From Labrys sedimenti (GTDB taxonomy: Bacteria; Pseudomonadota; Alphaproteobacteria; Rhizobiales; Labraceae): a stretch of 64,000 nt of DNA. Of the stretch, positions 36,220 through 44,894 are shown piece after piece (the first letter of the stretch is position 1; each line of letters begins with the position of its first letter). Location: positions 62,001-126,000 of the forward strand of contig NZ_JAXOUF010000003.1 of assembly GCF_034424805.1 (NCBI RefSeq), written 5' to 3'. Below the pieces are notes generated by a model, which saw nothing but the letters and a program-made list of their open reading frames with translations, was not told where the DNA came from and did not search any database. Made by a program: the position numbers and the translations under genes.

Positions 36220-37092
36220 TCAGCGGGAGTAAGGCGGTGTTTCCGCCGGCAGGGTGACGACCGCGGGCCGGAGCGTGGGGCGGCCTTGCAGCACGATACG
36301 GTGTCCGGAACCCTCGGGTGATGTGGCGACAGCCGCCCCGAAAAGCGGGAGCAGGTACCCGGCTGCCTCTCCGGCCCCTCGCGGTGCGATGACGCTGGTC
36401 TCGCCGGGCGCGTTGAGGCCGGCGAGCAGCACGGCCGAGGTTATCAGATCCGGCGTTACCGGTGACGAGGTGTCGCCATCGGGCACGCGCCAGAGGATCG
36501 GCACCGCGTCGACGGCGCCGCGTAGGGTCAGGGGCAGGCGCGTGCCCTCGGCCGAGGTGACGATCTCGGCGCCCATCCGCATCAGGGGCGCCAAGGCAGG
36601 CGTTATGGCACAGGCCCGCACTGCGGGCTCACCATCGAAACTGGCCGTGACGCCATGGCCTGCGACAACGCCCATCATCAGGACTGCGGCTGCCAGGGAT
36701 CCTCCCAAATCGAGGCTACCTTCCGGGGAGAGCAGGCCGCCGACCCCGACGCCGTGAATGCGCCAGCTTCCCGCTCCGGCGCGCTCGATCGCCGCACCCA
36801 GCCTGCGGCAGGCTTCGGCCGTTGCCAGAATGCCATCGCTTTCGGGAAGGGTCTCGATGCGCGTCTCGCCCACGCTGAGGAGGCCGAGGATGATGGTAAG
36901 CAGACGGGCCGTATCGTCGCACGTCACCCGGGTCGCCTGAGCCGGCCCGGAGGACCGGCGCGCGGGAAGCGGAGCGGCTTGGGGGGGCGATGCGAGCAAG
37001 GAACGGCTCCGGACGGGCGGAAGAAATGTGCGGCAAGGCAGAATGCCGGTGGCGGGACTCTTGCTCCCGCATGAGCGAACCTCCCAGTCCAC
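36220..37092 (-). pseudogene. aroA: Truncated, degenerate EPSP synthase (aroA relic)
   Basis: Open frame of up to 290 codons (the start is uncertain) that aligns by eye with the first ~265 of ~445 residues of alphaproteobacterial AroA. Recognisable blocks: LPARRSSG near the N-terminus, LLTIILGLLSVGETRIETL, ILATAEACRRLGAAIERAG, RIHGVGVGGLLSPEGSLDL, LPLTLRGA and SAVLLAGLNAPGETSVI. The active-site motifs are gone: the DKS-x-SHR block reads CDDTARLL, the NAGT block reads GGSLAAA, the lysine of the QIKSA block is replaced (DLITSA), and the RDHTE block reads RGAGEA. The C-terminal half is missing; the frame stops 22 bases before cmk. A functional EPSP synthase must be encoded elsewhere. A non-catalytic role cannot be excluded since the frame is intact. 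Confidence 0.72.
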
Positions 37093-37203
37093 CCGGACAC
37101 ACGCCCTAGCATGGATGGCCCGGAGGGCAAAGCCGGCGGTGGGAGGAAATCTTGATTCAACCCCTTGCCAGATCGCGAAAAAACGCCATCTTTGCGATTC
37201 TGA

Positions 37204-37232
37204 TTGACATGGGGCCTTCTAGTCTGTAGCGG
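37204..37232 (+). promoter_or_regulatory. Possible promoter of the FYDLN gene
   Basis: A consensus -35 TTGACA at 37204-37209 lies 17 bases from a weak -10 (TAGCGG), with the GTG start 36 bases further. The -10 match is poor, so confidence is limited. Confidence 0.35.
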
Positions 37233-37267
37233 CCTCGCACTTCGATTTCCGACATAAGGTACACGCC

Positions 37268-37666
37268 GTGGCCAGACCCGAACTTGGCACGAAACGCGTC
37301 TGTCCGACGACTGGGCGCAAATTCTACGATTTGAACAAGGATCCGATCATCTCGCCCTATACCGGCCAGGTGGTCACCATTGCAGCACCGCTCCTGCGCG
37401 GTGGCCGTCCGGACGTGGTCGCTCCGCGCGCCGCCGATCAGACCGAGGACGACAACGATCTCGATCAGAACACGGACGCCGAACTGATCAGCCTCGAAGA
37501 AGCCGATGACGAGACGAGTGCCGCCAAGGCCGTGGTCGGCGACGACGACATCGATGTCGAGGATGATCCGGTCTCCGACGACACCTTCCTCGAGGAAGAC
37601 GAGGACGAGAATGACGACGTCACCGATCTGATCGGCGACGGCATCGAGGACGACGAGGAAAGCTGA
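37268..37666 (+). CDS. FYDLN acid domain protein (TIGR02300 family)
   Basis: 132 residues with a GTG start at 37268 (AAGG upstream). The N-terminus has the family signature LGTKRVCPTTGRKFYDLNKD and SPYTG, a possible half zinc site. From residue 55 on, the protein is extremely acidic (Asp/Glu clusters). The family is restricted mainly to alphaproteobacteria, is of unknown function, and commonly lies beside aroA/cmk as here, which helps to identify the aroA relic. Confidence 0.9.
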   Translation: MARPELGTKRVCPTTGRKFYDLNKDPIISPYTGQVVTIAAPLLRGGRPDVVAPRAADQTEDDNDLDQNTDAELISLEEADDETSAAKAVVGDDDIDVEDDPVSDDTFLEEDEDENDDVTDLIGDGIEDDEES

Positions 37667-37689
37667 GGCTCGCAACGGGCCCCTTCAGG

Positions 37690-37720
37690 GACGCGGAACC
37701 CGCCAGGAGCCGCGTCTTTT
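37690..37720 (+). terminator. Intrinsic terminator of the FYDLN gene
   Basis: GACGCGG and CCGCGTC arms with a 13-base loop, followed by TTTTCC, 24 bases after the stop codon. Confidence 0.7.
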
Positions 37721-37853
37721 CCTCAATCGAAAGATTTTACAAAATTTCTTCACAAGACGTCTTGCATCGGGCCGCGAAACGTGACAAACGAGCGGCCCGT
37801 CGGCGGTGACGCCGAGGGACACCGAAGCAGCTCCCAGGCCGCTTCGCAAAAGT

Positions 37854-37929
<76 letters not shown>

Positions 37930-37968
37930 CTTCTTCTCGGTCTTCAACGACAGAAGTCAGGTTCCACC

Positions 37969-37997
37969 AAGCCCGCCGGCATCGAGCGGGCTTTTTT
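37969..37997 (+). terminator. Intrinsic terminator of the tRNA-Ala gene
   Basis: AAGCCCGC and GCGGGCTT arms followed by a run of T residues (GCGGGCTTTTTTATT), 40 bases after the tRNA. Confidence 0.88.
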
Positions 37998-38222
37998 ATT
38001 GCGCGACGAAAGCACCCCGAAGGATTACATTGCCTGTGTCCTGGCGAACGCCTAGGGTTCGAGGGCATTCCGTTCGGTTATCTCGCATGCCGGTGGATCA
38101 TCTCAGCTCGACTGCTGCTTGCCGAGGGCCGCTTTGCCCGGTGTTTCGTAGGCGATAGCCCGGATGAGCGGGATCAGTGAAGATAACCGAGGCAAGAGAT
38201 GCCAAGCAAAGGGAGATAAAGC

Positions 38223-38522
38223 ATGCGCTTTTCACTCAAGGCCTTGTTCGCTGTCGTCATGATGCTCGGCGGACTGGCTGTCACCTCGACGCCGTCTTCG
38301 GCGCTGCCGGTGGCGCCGGTCGAGCGGGCGGCCCCCATGGCGAACACCCTGGAAGGCACGGCCCAGGCCCAGCAGGTCCAGTATTATTACTACCGGCCAC
38401 GCTACTACCGCCCCCGCTACTACCGGCCCTACCGGTACTACCGCCCCTATCGGCGCTATTATCGGCCGCGCTACTACTATTACCGGCCCTATTATCACCG
38501 CCGGTACTATTACGGCTATTGA
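38223..38522 (+). CDS. Small exported Tyr/Arg/Pro-repeat protein
   Basis: 99 residues. The signal peptide ends near TSTPSSA-LP (about residue 27). After a short linker the last 47 residues consist almost only of Tyr, Arg and Pro in irregular repeats of the type RYYRPYR, with a few His and a final Gly. The codons are mixed (tac/tat, cgc/cgg), so this is a real protein repeat and not a recent DNA slippage product. Similar short YR-rich exported proteins occur in Hyphomicrobiales; no function is known. A cell-surface or wall-binding role is conceivable because of the basic aromatic tail. Confidence 0.75.
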   Translation: MRFSLKALFAVVMMLGGLAVTSTPSSALPVAPVERAAPMANTLEGTAQAQQVQYYYYRPRYYRPRYYRPYRYYRPYRRYYRPRYYYYRPYYHRRYYYGY

Positions 38523-38731
38523 GCCCATGGGCTTCGTCGTCGGGGGGCCCGCTCGCCGGGCCTCCTGATTCGACACGGAACCATGACCCGATCCATGCGT
38601 TCTCACCCCGGGACCAGCAGGGTCCCGCCTTGGTGCCATAGCGCCTTGCGGAACCGGCGTCCCTGTCGGCATTCGCAGGAATATGCCGTCAGCGGGCATG
38701 CTTGGCGCCAAGTCTGACAAAGGGGGGCAGT

Positions 38732-38989
38732 ATGGAGAATCCGCAAGTGGGTTGGATCGGAGCCATCATCATCGGTGGCCTCGCGGGGTGGCTGGCCGAA
38801 ATGTTCATGAAGAGCAATATGGGCGTCCTCATGAACATCATCCTCGGCATCGTCGGTGCGGCCGTTGCCAATCTGGTGCTGGGTATGTTTAGCGTGGTGC
38901 TCGGTGGCTGGATTGGTTATCTCATCGCCGGATTCATCGGAGCCTGTATCCTGATCGCGCTCGGAAGAATGCTGAAACGGTCCGCCTGA
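38732..38989 (+). CDS. GlsB/YeaQ/YmgE family stress-response membrane protein
   Basis: 85 residues from the ATG at 38732. Three hydrophobic, glycine-rich segments: IGAIIIGGLAGWLAEMF, MNIILGIVGAAVANLVLGM and GGWIGYLIAGFIGACILIAL, the transglycosylase-associated (PF04226) pattern with the GWLAE motif. An inner-membrane protein often induced by general stress; the mechanism is unknown. It stands alone, 209 bases after the YR-rich protein. Confidence 0.88.
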   Translation: MENPQVGWIGAIIIGGLAGWLAEMFMKSNMGVLMNIILGIVGAAVANLVLGMFSVVLGGWIGYLIAGFIGACILIALGRMLKRSA

Positions 38990-39167
38990 GGCGTCGGCGG
39001 CTGGCGCTCAGCTGTCACGGGGAACCGGTGCGGGGCACGGCCCAGCCAGCGAACGCTGCTGGAGAACCCGGCCGGGCCGTGGCAGGGCGAGAGAGAAGCC
39101 CGATGCCCGGCCATGCTATCTTTGGCTTGTGACAGTTTCGTAACAAGCGTGGCGGCGACGCCCGGCT

Positions 39168-40115
39168 TCAAGGGCTGCCGGCTTGCGCCATAAAGTGGTC
39201 GAGCTCGATGAAGCCAGCGCTTCCTTCCATCGGCCCCTGCACGGTCACGGTGTGGGCGCCGGCGGCATTGGCATAGCGCAGGGCCTCCGCAACCGGCTTT
39301 CCGAACCGGCGTGCCACCAGAAATGTCGCGCCAAAGCAGTCGCCCGCACCGGTCGGGTCAATTTCGGTCACCGCAAAGCCGGGCATGTCGGTGCGGCCCT
39401 CCCGGCTGAAATGGCTGGCTCCGCCGGCGCCGCGTTTCAGCACGATCTCCTTGACGCCCGCCGCCAGCAGGCCCGCCACCGCCTTGTCCTCGTCGCTCTC
39501 GCCGGAGAACAGTGACAACTCCTCGCCTGAGGGCAGGAAGAGATCGGTCGCTGCCAGCACGGTATGGAAGATCGCCTTGCTGCCGTCCCGCAGCGTCTCA
39601 CGCCGGATGTTGGGGTCGAAGGAGACGGTGCCGCCGCGTGCCTTGAGCCCCGGCAGGGTCTTCAGGATCATGTCGGCGACCGCCGGCACCGGCAGTCCGG
39701 ATCCCATGATGTGGAGATGGCCTGCTTCGGCAAGCACCGCCTCGGCCTCGGGCGTGGCGGCGATGCGCCCGGCGGCGCTGTCGCGCATGTTGTAGACGAA
39801 GGCACGGCCGCCATCCGGCCGGTAGCGCACGAAGGCGCTGCCGGTGGCCGCTCCCGCATGCACGGCCACGGCCGAGACGTCGACACCGTCGCGCCGCAGG
39901 CGCTCGAGGTTCAGCGTGCCGAAATCGTCGTCGCCCACGGCCGAGACGATCGCGGCGGGATGGCCGAGCTTGCCGACCTGGTCGATGAAGATTGCCGGCG
40001 CGCCGCTCGGAAAAGGACCGACCAGGGGTTGCGGCTCCAGGAAGCCGTTGCCGGTGGTGGTCGCCATGATCTCCACCAGGATCTCGCCGATGGTGACGAT
40101 CTTGCCTGCAAGCAT
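39168..40115 (-). CDS. PfkB family carbohydrate kinase (tagatose/ketose kinase-like)
   Basis: 315 residues. Ribokinase-like fold: ITIGEILVEIM-type opening (IVTIGEILVEIMATTT), GPFPSGAPAIFIDQVGKLG, VGDDDFGTLNLERL, and the catalytic ITEIDPTGAGDCFGA-like segment (EIDPTGAGDCFGATF) with the base Asp. It phosphorylates a ketose or ketose derivative with ATP. It lies in a cluster with a ROK regulator and a ketose 3-epimerase; this combination and the N-terminal sequence resemble kinases assigned to tagatose in Agrobacterium, but the substrate is inferred. Confidence 0.85.
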   Translation of the reverse strand: MLAGKIVTIGEILVEIMATTTGNGFLEPQPLVGPFPSGAPAIFIDQVGKLGHPAAIVSAVGDDDFGTLNLERLRRDGVDVSAVAVHAGAATGSAFVRYRPDGGRAFVYNMRDSAAGRIAATPEAEAVLAEAGHLHIMGSGLPVPAVADMILKTLPGLKARGGTVSFDPNIRRETLRDGSKAIFHTVLAATDLFLPSGEELSLFSGESDEDKAVAGLLAAGVKEIVLKRGAGGASHFSREGRTDMPGFAVTEIDPTGAGDCFGATFLVARRFGKPVAEALRYANAAGAHTVTVQGPMEGSAGFIELDHFMAQAGSP

Positions 40116-40159
40116 GGGAGGTTCCTCGATATCTGAGAAAAGGAGAGCGAGCCTAGGGC

Positions 40160-41386
40160 CTAGCTCTGGAACAGCGTGATCGGCTGTTCGCTGGCATAGA
40201 TCGCGCTTTCGTCGATGGAGAACATGCGCTGATGCATCAGGAGGGCGCCGCCAAGGGCGGGGCCTTCGACGCCGAGGCCGGAAACCTCGATGCGCGGCAG
40301 CGGAAAGCCCTCGAGCAGTTCACGCTGCATGGCCTCGCTCACCTCGGTGGCGACATGAGGAAAGACCGCTGCGACAGAGCCGCCGAGGATGATCAGGCCG
40401 GGGTTGAGCACGCTGGTGACCTGGATCAGGCCGGCGGCGAGACGCTCGCCCCAAACCCGTGCTGTGGCGATCGCCGCCTCTTCTCCCCGCGCAAGACCTT
40501 GCAGCAGCCTGTCGAGATCGGCTTCGCCGCCCCGGATGCGATAGAAGCCGAGAATGGCGTCCTTGCCGATATAGCTTTCCAGATGGCCCGGCTTGGAGCG
40601 GCCGGCCGGGGCACTGTCGCCGCCGAGCACGATCTGGCCGAATTCGCCGGCAAAGCCCGCCGAGCCGCGCAACAGGCGGCCACCGATGACGATGCCACCG
40701 CCGGCACCGTTCTCGATCAGCAGGAAGGCTACGGTCTCCGAGCGATGCGTGGTGTCGCGATAGGTCTCGGCGATGGCGAAGGCATTGGCGTCGTTCTCGA
40801 TCGAAATGGCGGGATCGAGCGAGGGGAAACGCCGCTTCAATCGATCGGTGACCATCTCCTTCAGCTTCACGTCGCGCCAGCCGAGCATGAGCCCGTTGAT
40901 CACGGTGCCGTCAGAGGCGAGCAGGGCCGGCAGGGTAACGCACAGGCCGCGCAGGCGCTCAGGCCGGTCGAGGCTGTCGACGGCTTGCGCGATGAGCGCC
41001 ACCATGCGGTCGATGCCGGCCTCCGAGGTTTCGCGATAGGTCGGGAAGGGCAAGGTGAGGCGCAGGATCTCCTTGGCCAGCATGTCGATGACGACAACGG
41101 TGAGCCGGTCGACGCCGATCTCCGCGCCCAGGAAGCTGGCGCCGGCAGGATCGATCTGCACCCGGATGCCGGGGCGGCCGGTCTTGCCGGCATTCTCGCT
41201 GCGCGGTTCGTCGCGGCGCTCGACCGCAAGGCCCTCCGTCATCAGGCCGGTGATGATATTGCCGGTGGTCGAACGGTTGAGGCCGAGCGCCCGGGCGAGG
41301 TCGGCCCGGCTCATGCCGGCGTCGCGGAACAGGGCATTGAGAGCCCTGATTTCATTGAGATGACGGACGGTTTGCGGCGTTGCCAA
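40160..41386 (-). CDS. ROK family transcriptional regulator
   Basis: 408 residues. The start is a TTG at 41386; no other start lies before the conserved opening TPQTVRHLNEIRALNALF. N-terminal winged helix (AGMSRADLARALGLNRSTTGNI), then a ROK sugar-kinase-like domain with FLLIENGAGGGIVIGG, GFAGEFGQIVLGGD and the ATP/sugar-binding helices. The ROK zinc motif (CxCGxxGC) is absent; the corresponding region reads SKPGHLESYIG. It probably represses the kinase and epimerase genes on the same strand, sensing their sugar. Confidence 0.9.
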   Translation of the reverse strand: MATPQTVRHLNEIRALNALFRDAGMSRADLARALGLNRSTTGNIITGLMTEGLAVERRDEPRSENAGKTGRPGIRVQIDPAGASFLGAEIGVDRLTVVVIDMLAKEILRLTLPFPTYRETSEAGIDRMVALIAQAVDSLDRPERLRGLCVTLPALLASDGTVINGLMLGWRDVKLKEMVTDRLKRRFPSLDPAISIENDANAFAIAETYRDTTHRSETVAFLLIENGAGGGIVIGGRLLRGSAGFAGEFGQIVLGGDSAPAGRSKPGHLESYIGKDAILGFYRIRGGEADLDRLLQGLARGEEAAIATARVWGERLAAGLIQVTSVLNPGLIILGGSVAAVFPHVATEVSEAMQRELLEGFPLPRIEVSGLGVEGPALGGALLMHQRMFSIDESAIYASEQPITLFQS

Positions 41387-41422
41387 GATGGGGAGATCCG
41401 CTCGGAGGGGAGGGGGAGACTA

Positions 41423-41515
41423 CAATGTCTTGCGACTCGATGGAATCGTCAAACCGCGCAAAGACACGTCGAAACAACGTGTTAGAACGGCGCTGTTCCG
41501 GTGGGTTCCATGAAT
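41423..41515. repeat. Dispersed intergenic repeat, copy 2
   Basis: Contains GACTCGATGGAATCGTCAAA and the core AAAGACACGTCGAAACAACG, matching the family cores at 19620 and 57310. Lies between the epimerase and ROK genes. Confidence 0.5.
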
Positions 41516-41573
41516 GGTATGCGATGCAGACGGCCTGGACGAGCGCTGGAGAAGGCTGCGTTCCAAGCCATCT

Positions 41574-42458
41574 TCACGGTGTGCGGGCCGTCTCGGCCTT
41601 GCGTCGGGCTTCGGCGTAGCGATCGTCGATGAAGGCCTTGGCACGCTGGGCGAGCTCGACATTGTCGGTCCAGGTGTTGCGCCAGATCGCGCAGATGATC
41701 GAAAGGTCTTCGTCGACCACTTCGGAGGAAAAGCTCTCGAAGGTGATCCAGTCGTCATAGCCGCTGGCGACGAGGGCGTCGAAAATGGCGGGGAAGTTGA
41801 TCACGCCCGAGCCGAGATAGCCGCGATTGCTTTCGCCGATGTGGAAATAGCCGAGCTTGTCGCCGGCGAGCCGGATGGCCTGCACGGGATCTGCTTCCTC
41901 GATGTTCATGTGGAAGGTGTCGAGATGCAGGAAGATGTTGTCCGAACCGGTGTCCTGGATGAAGGCGAGGCCCTGCGCGGTGGTGTTGAGCAGGTTGGTC
42001 TCGAAGCGGTTGACGATTTCAAGATTGAGGCTGACGCCGGCCTGTTTGGCCTTGTCGGCCAAGCGGGACAGCGTGGCGACGCTGTTGTCCCAGCCCTTGC
42101 GCGTCGGCAGGCTGCGATATTTGGTATGGGCCGAGAAGATGATGCCGCCGAGCTTGTGGCCGCCCAGATCGCGCGTGATGGCGACCGCATCGGCGAGGAT
42201 CTCCTCGCCCCGGCGCACCACGGCCGTGTCCTCGCTCGAAATATCGCCTTCCAGCGGCAAGCCCATGGTGACGGTCACGGCGAGATCATAGTCCTTGAGG
42301 CGCCGCGCCAGCCAGGACACATCGAATTTGCGGGGGTCGAGACGGGGAAATTCGATCAGCTTGTAGCCGAGGCGATGCGACTTTTCCATCGCGCCTTCGA
42401 GATCCTGCTGCGTGGTGCCGCCCGTCCATACGAAGGAATGAATGCCGAGTTTGTCCAT
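41574..42458 (-). CDS. Ketose 3-epimerase family (sugar phosphate isomerase/epimerase)
   Basis: 294 residues from the ATG at 42458. TIM-barrel of the D-tagatose/D-allulose 3-epimerase type. All four metal ligands are in conserved settings: Glu in LNLEIVNRFETNLLNT, Asp in FLHLDTFHMNIEEADP, His in GYFHIGESNRGYLGSG and Glu in ITFESFSS. It interconverts C3 epimers of free ketoses. With the kinase and ROK regulator it forms a likely uptake-independent ketose catabolic set. The upstream 139-base gap separates it from the LysR gene. Confidence 0.88.
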   Translation of the reverse strand: MDKLGIHSFVWTGGTTQQDLEGAMEKSHRLGYKLIEFPRLDPRKFDVSWLARRLKDYDLAVTVTMGLPLEGDISSEDTAVVRRGEEILADAVAITRDLGGHKLGGIIFSAHTKYRSLPTRKGWDNSVATLSRLADKAKQAGVSLNLEIVNRFETNLLNTTAQGLAFIQDTGSDNIFLHLDTFHMNIEEADPVQAIRLAGDKLGYFHIGESNRGYLGSGVINFPAIFDALVASGYDDWITFESFSSEVVDEDLSIICAIWRNTWTDNVELAQRAKAFIDDRYAEARRKAETARTP

Positions 42459-42597
42459 GGTAGATCCTGCCCTGTTGCGCCGGCCGGGTTCCGTCCGGAA
42501 CGTGCCGGCTCGATCATGCTTTTTGGTCTTATTTTGTTGTGAGTAGCAGCAAACTGGCTTCCATTCAAGCAAGGCCGCCCGTCTCTTCTCGACGGCC

Positions 42598-43473
42598 CTA
42601 TCCGATGGTCGTCACGCCCAGTCCCGGCCGCTCGGCGCGGGCGGCAACGAAACGAAGGCCCTCGCGCGCCCGATGAAGGGCGGGGTTGTCCCGCCGGGCG
42701 GCATGGAGCGCATAGATCGAATGGGAGAAGGCCGGCGCCCCCTTTACCAGCCGCAGGCGCCCATCGGCGAGGAAGGGCGTGACCGCGCCGGCGCGAAAAT
42801 AGCCCGAGCCTCCCACCGAGAGAATGTGGGTCAACGCCAGGGGACCGAGCGAAATTGCCAGGGGGGCGGCGGCGAAATCGGGAAAGGCGGCGCGGTGGTT
42901 GAGGGCGAAAGCCGGTCCCCAATCGACCTGGATGTAGCTGTCCCGATCCACCGTGCCGTCGGTGGCGGTCGTCACCAGCACCAGTTGTTCCTCCACCACC
43001 AACTCGGCGACGATATCGCGATATTGCGGCGGGTTGTAGAGCGTGACCAGATCGAGCGAGCCTTCCCTGACGCGCTCGACCAGCCGGGATGGCGTATCGA
43101 CCTCGACGCGCAAAGCGACGCGCGGGCATTCGCGGTGCATCCAGGCCAGCCAGTCGGCGAGCAGGGGATGCCAGAGGCTGAGCTCGCCGCCCAGGCTGAT
43201 GCCCTCCTCCCGCCCGGGCGGCAGCGCCACCTCCTGCCGGGCGCGTTCCCAGACCTGAACCAGGGCGGCGGCGGGCCCGACGAAGCGCTCGCCGGCCGGC
43301 GTGAGCCGGGCTCCGGCCTTGTTGCGGACGAAAAGACGGCGGCCGATCTGCTGCTCAAGGGCCCGGATGCGCGCGCTGACCGCCGTCTGCGTCAGATTGA
43401 GGCGCTCGGCCGCGGCGGCGAAGCTGCCATTCTGCGCAATTTCCAGGAAGGTTCGTGCAAGCCCGATATCCAT
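42598..43473 (-). CDS. LysR family transcriptional regulator
   Basis: 291 residues from the ATG at 43473. HTH at the N-terminus (RTFLEIAQNGSFAAAAERLNLTQTAVSARIRALEQQIG region) and a normal periplasmic-binding-protein-like effector domain. It is divergent from the metB-like gene with a 196-base gap; the palindrome at 43491-43510 right upstream of its start fits a LysR box. Probable regulator of itself and possibly of metB. The inducer is unknown. Confidence 0.9.
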   Translation of the reverse strand: MDIGLARTFLEIAQNGSFAAAAERLNLTQTAVSARIRALEQQIGRRLFVRNKAGARLTPAGERFVGPAAALVQVWERARQEVALPPGREEGISLGGELSLWHPLLADWLAWMHRECPRVALRVEVDTPSRLVERVREGSLDLVTLYNPPQYRDIVAELVVEEQLVLVTTATDGTVDRDSYIQVDWGPAFALNHRAAFPDFAAAPLAISLGPLALTHILSVGGSGYFRAGAVTPFLADGRLRLVKGAPAFSHSIYALHAARRDNPALHRAREGLRFVAARAERPGLGVTTIG

Positions 43474-43490
43474 GAAAATAAGATTATGGA

Positions 43491-43510
43491 TATTGCATTG
43501 AACTGCAATA
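43491..43510. promoter_or_regulatory. LysR-type operator palindrome
   Basis: TATTGCA and TGCAATA, perfect seven-base arms around TTGAAC, in an AT-rich patch 18 bases upstream of the LysR ATG. It fits the T-N11-A pattern of LysR binding sites and suggests autoregulation. Confidence 0.6.
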
Positions 43511-43669
43511 ACAATGCGTTTGTCTGAGGTCATTTCCGATGCCACAACTCCAGGACGACCGGATGCCGGCAGTACCGATCCGCCGCGCGGCGGGGTGTCG
43601 GCCCGGTATCAGGCCCGGCAGAAGCAAGACGCGTTTCGATCGAGGCGCGGTGGTATCGAGTGAAATGGC

Positions 43670-44863
43670 ATGACGGACGACAGGTCTCCCGAAACGATTG
43701 CCGCCAGCAACGGCATGGCGGCCGACAAGGCCTTCCGCGCGGTGGCTCCGCCTCTCTACCTTGCCAGCTCCTATGCCTTTGGCGGCTTCGAACAGGCCGG
43801 CACCTACGAATATGGGCGTACGCGCAACCCGACGCGTGACCAGCTTGCCGAGACGCTGGCGGCGCTGGAAGGGGGGGCCGGTGCCGTGGTTGTCGCCAGC
43901 GGCATGGCGGCGGTCGACCTGGTGCTGTCGCGCCTCAATCCCCGCCAGACCATCCTGGCGCCGCATGACTGCTATGGCGGCACGCAACGCCTCCTGGCCA
44001 TGCGGGCCAACAAGGGCCAGTTCAACCTCGCTTTGGTCGATCAGACCGACGAGAACGCACTCGATGCCGCCCTGGCCCGGCGTCCTGCCCTGGTGCTGGT
44101 CGAAAGCCCCAGCAATCCGCTGATGCGCGTCGTCGACATCGCCGCCATCGCCGGCAAGGCCCGTAGGGTGGGGGCAGCGCTTGCTGTCGACAACACCTTC
44201 CTCTCGCCGGCACTGCAGAAACCGATCGGCCTCGGCGCCGATTTCGTCATCCACTCCACCACCAAATATCTGAACGGCCATTCCGACGTGATTGGCGGCG
44301 CAGTCGTGGCTGCCAGGGCCGAGGACGTCACGGAGCTGGCTTTCTGGGCCAATATGATCGGTGTCACCGGTTCGCCCTTCGATGCCTATCAGACGCTGCG
44401 CGGCATCCGCACCCTGTTTCCGCGCATCGAGCACCAGCAGCGTTCGGCGGGCGCGATCGCGGCGTTCCTGGCCGGCCATGACGGCGTTGCCGCCGTGTAT
44501 TATCCGGGTCTGACGGGCCATCCCGGCCACGAGATCGCCCGGCGGCAGCAGGCTGGTTTCGGCGCCATGCTCAGTTTCGAGATCGCCGGCGGCCCCCTGG
44601 CCGTCAAGCGCTTCGTCGAGGCCGTCAGGGTGTTCACCCTCGCCGAGTCGCTCGGCGGCGTCGAAAGCCTGGTTGCCCATCCCGCCACCATGACCCATCT
44701 CGGCATGGGTGAGGCCGCGCGGGCAGCCGCGGGAATCAAGGACAGCCTGCTGCGGCTTTCGGTAGGGCTGGAGGGCGAAGGCGACCTGCTGGCCGATCTC
44801 GCCCAGGCGCTGGACGCCGCTCGCCAGCCTGAGACTGGCCGGCAGCGGGCGTTTGGGACATGA
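43670..44863 (+). CDS. metB: Cys/Met metabolism PLP enzyme (cystathionine gamma-synthase type)
   Basis: 397 residues from the ATG at 43670. Hallmarks: YEYGRTRNPTRDQLAETLAALE, ASGMAAVDLVLSRL, VDNTFLSPALQKP and the PLP lysine Lys199 in HSTTKYLNGHSDVIGG. The sequence fits cystathionine gamma-synthase or a closely related beta/gamma-lyase; these cannot be told apart with certainty by eye. It is divergent from the LysR gene, which may regulate it. The 5-formyl-THF cyclo-ligase gene follows 31 bases later. Confidence 0.85.
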   Translation: MTDDRSPETIAASNGMAADKAFRAVAPPLYLASSYAFGGFEQAGTYEYGRTRNPTRDQLAETLAALEGGAGAVVVASGMAAVDLVLSRLNPRQTILAPHDCYGGTQRLLAMRANKGQFNLALVDQTDENALDAALARRPALVLVESPSNPLMRVVDIAAIAGKARRVGAALAVDNTFLSPALQKPIGLGADFVIHSTTKYLNGHSDVIGGAVVAARAEDVTELAFWANMIGVTGSPFDAYQTLRGIRTLFPRIEHQQRSAGAIAAFLAGHDGVAAVYYPGLTGHPGHEIARRQQAGFGAMLSFEIAGGPLAVKRFVEAVRVFTLAESLGGVESLVAHPATMTHLGMGEAARAAAGIKDSLLRLSVGLEGEGDLLADLAQALDAARQPETGRQRAFGT

Positions 44864-44894
44864 TAGCCGTACCTTCGATCAGGGAGCCGATGCC

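Noticed and set aside
43511..43669. SAM-II riboswitch upstream of metB
   Set aside because: Looked for the conserved pseudoknot elements in the leader and found none; the region is mainly GC-rich spacer after the LysR palindrome.
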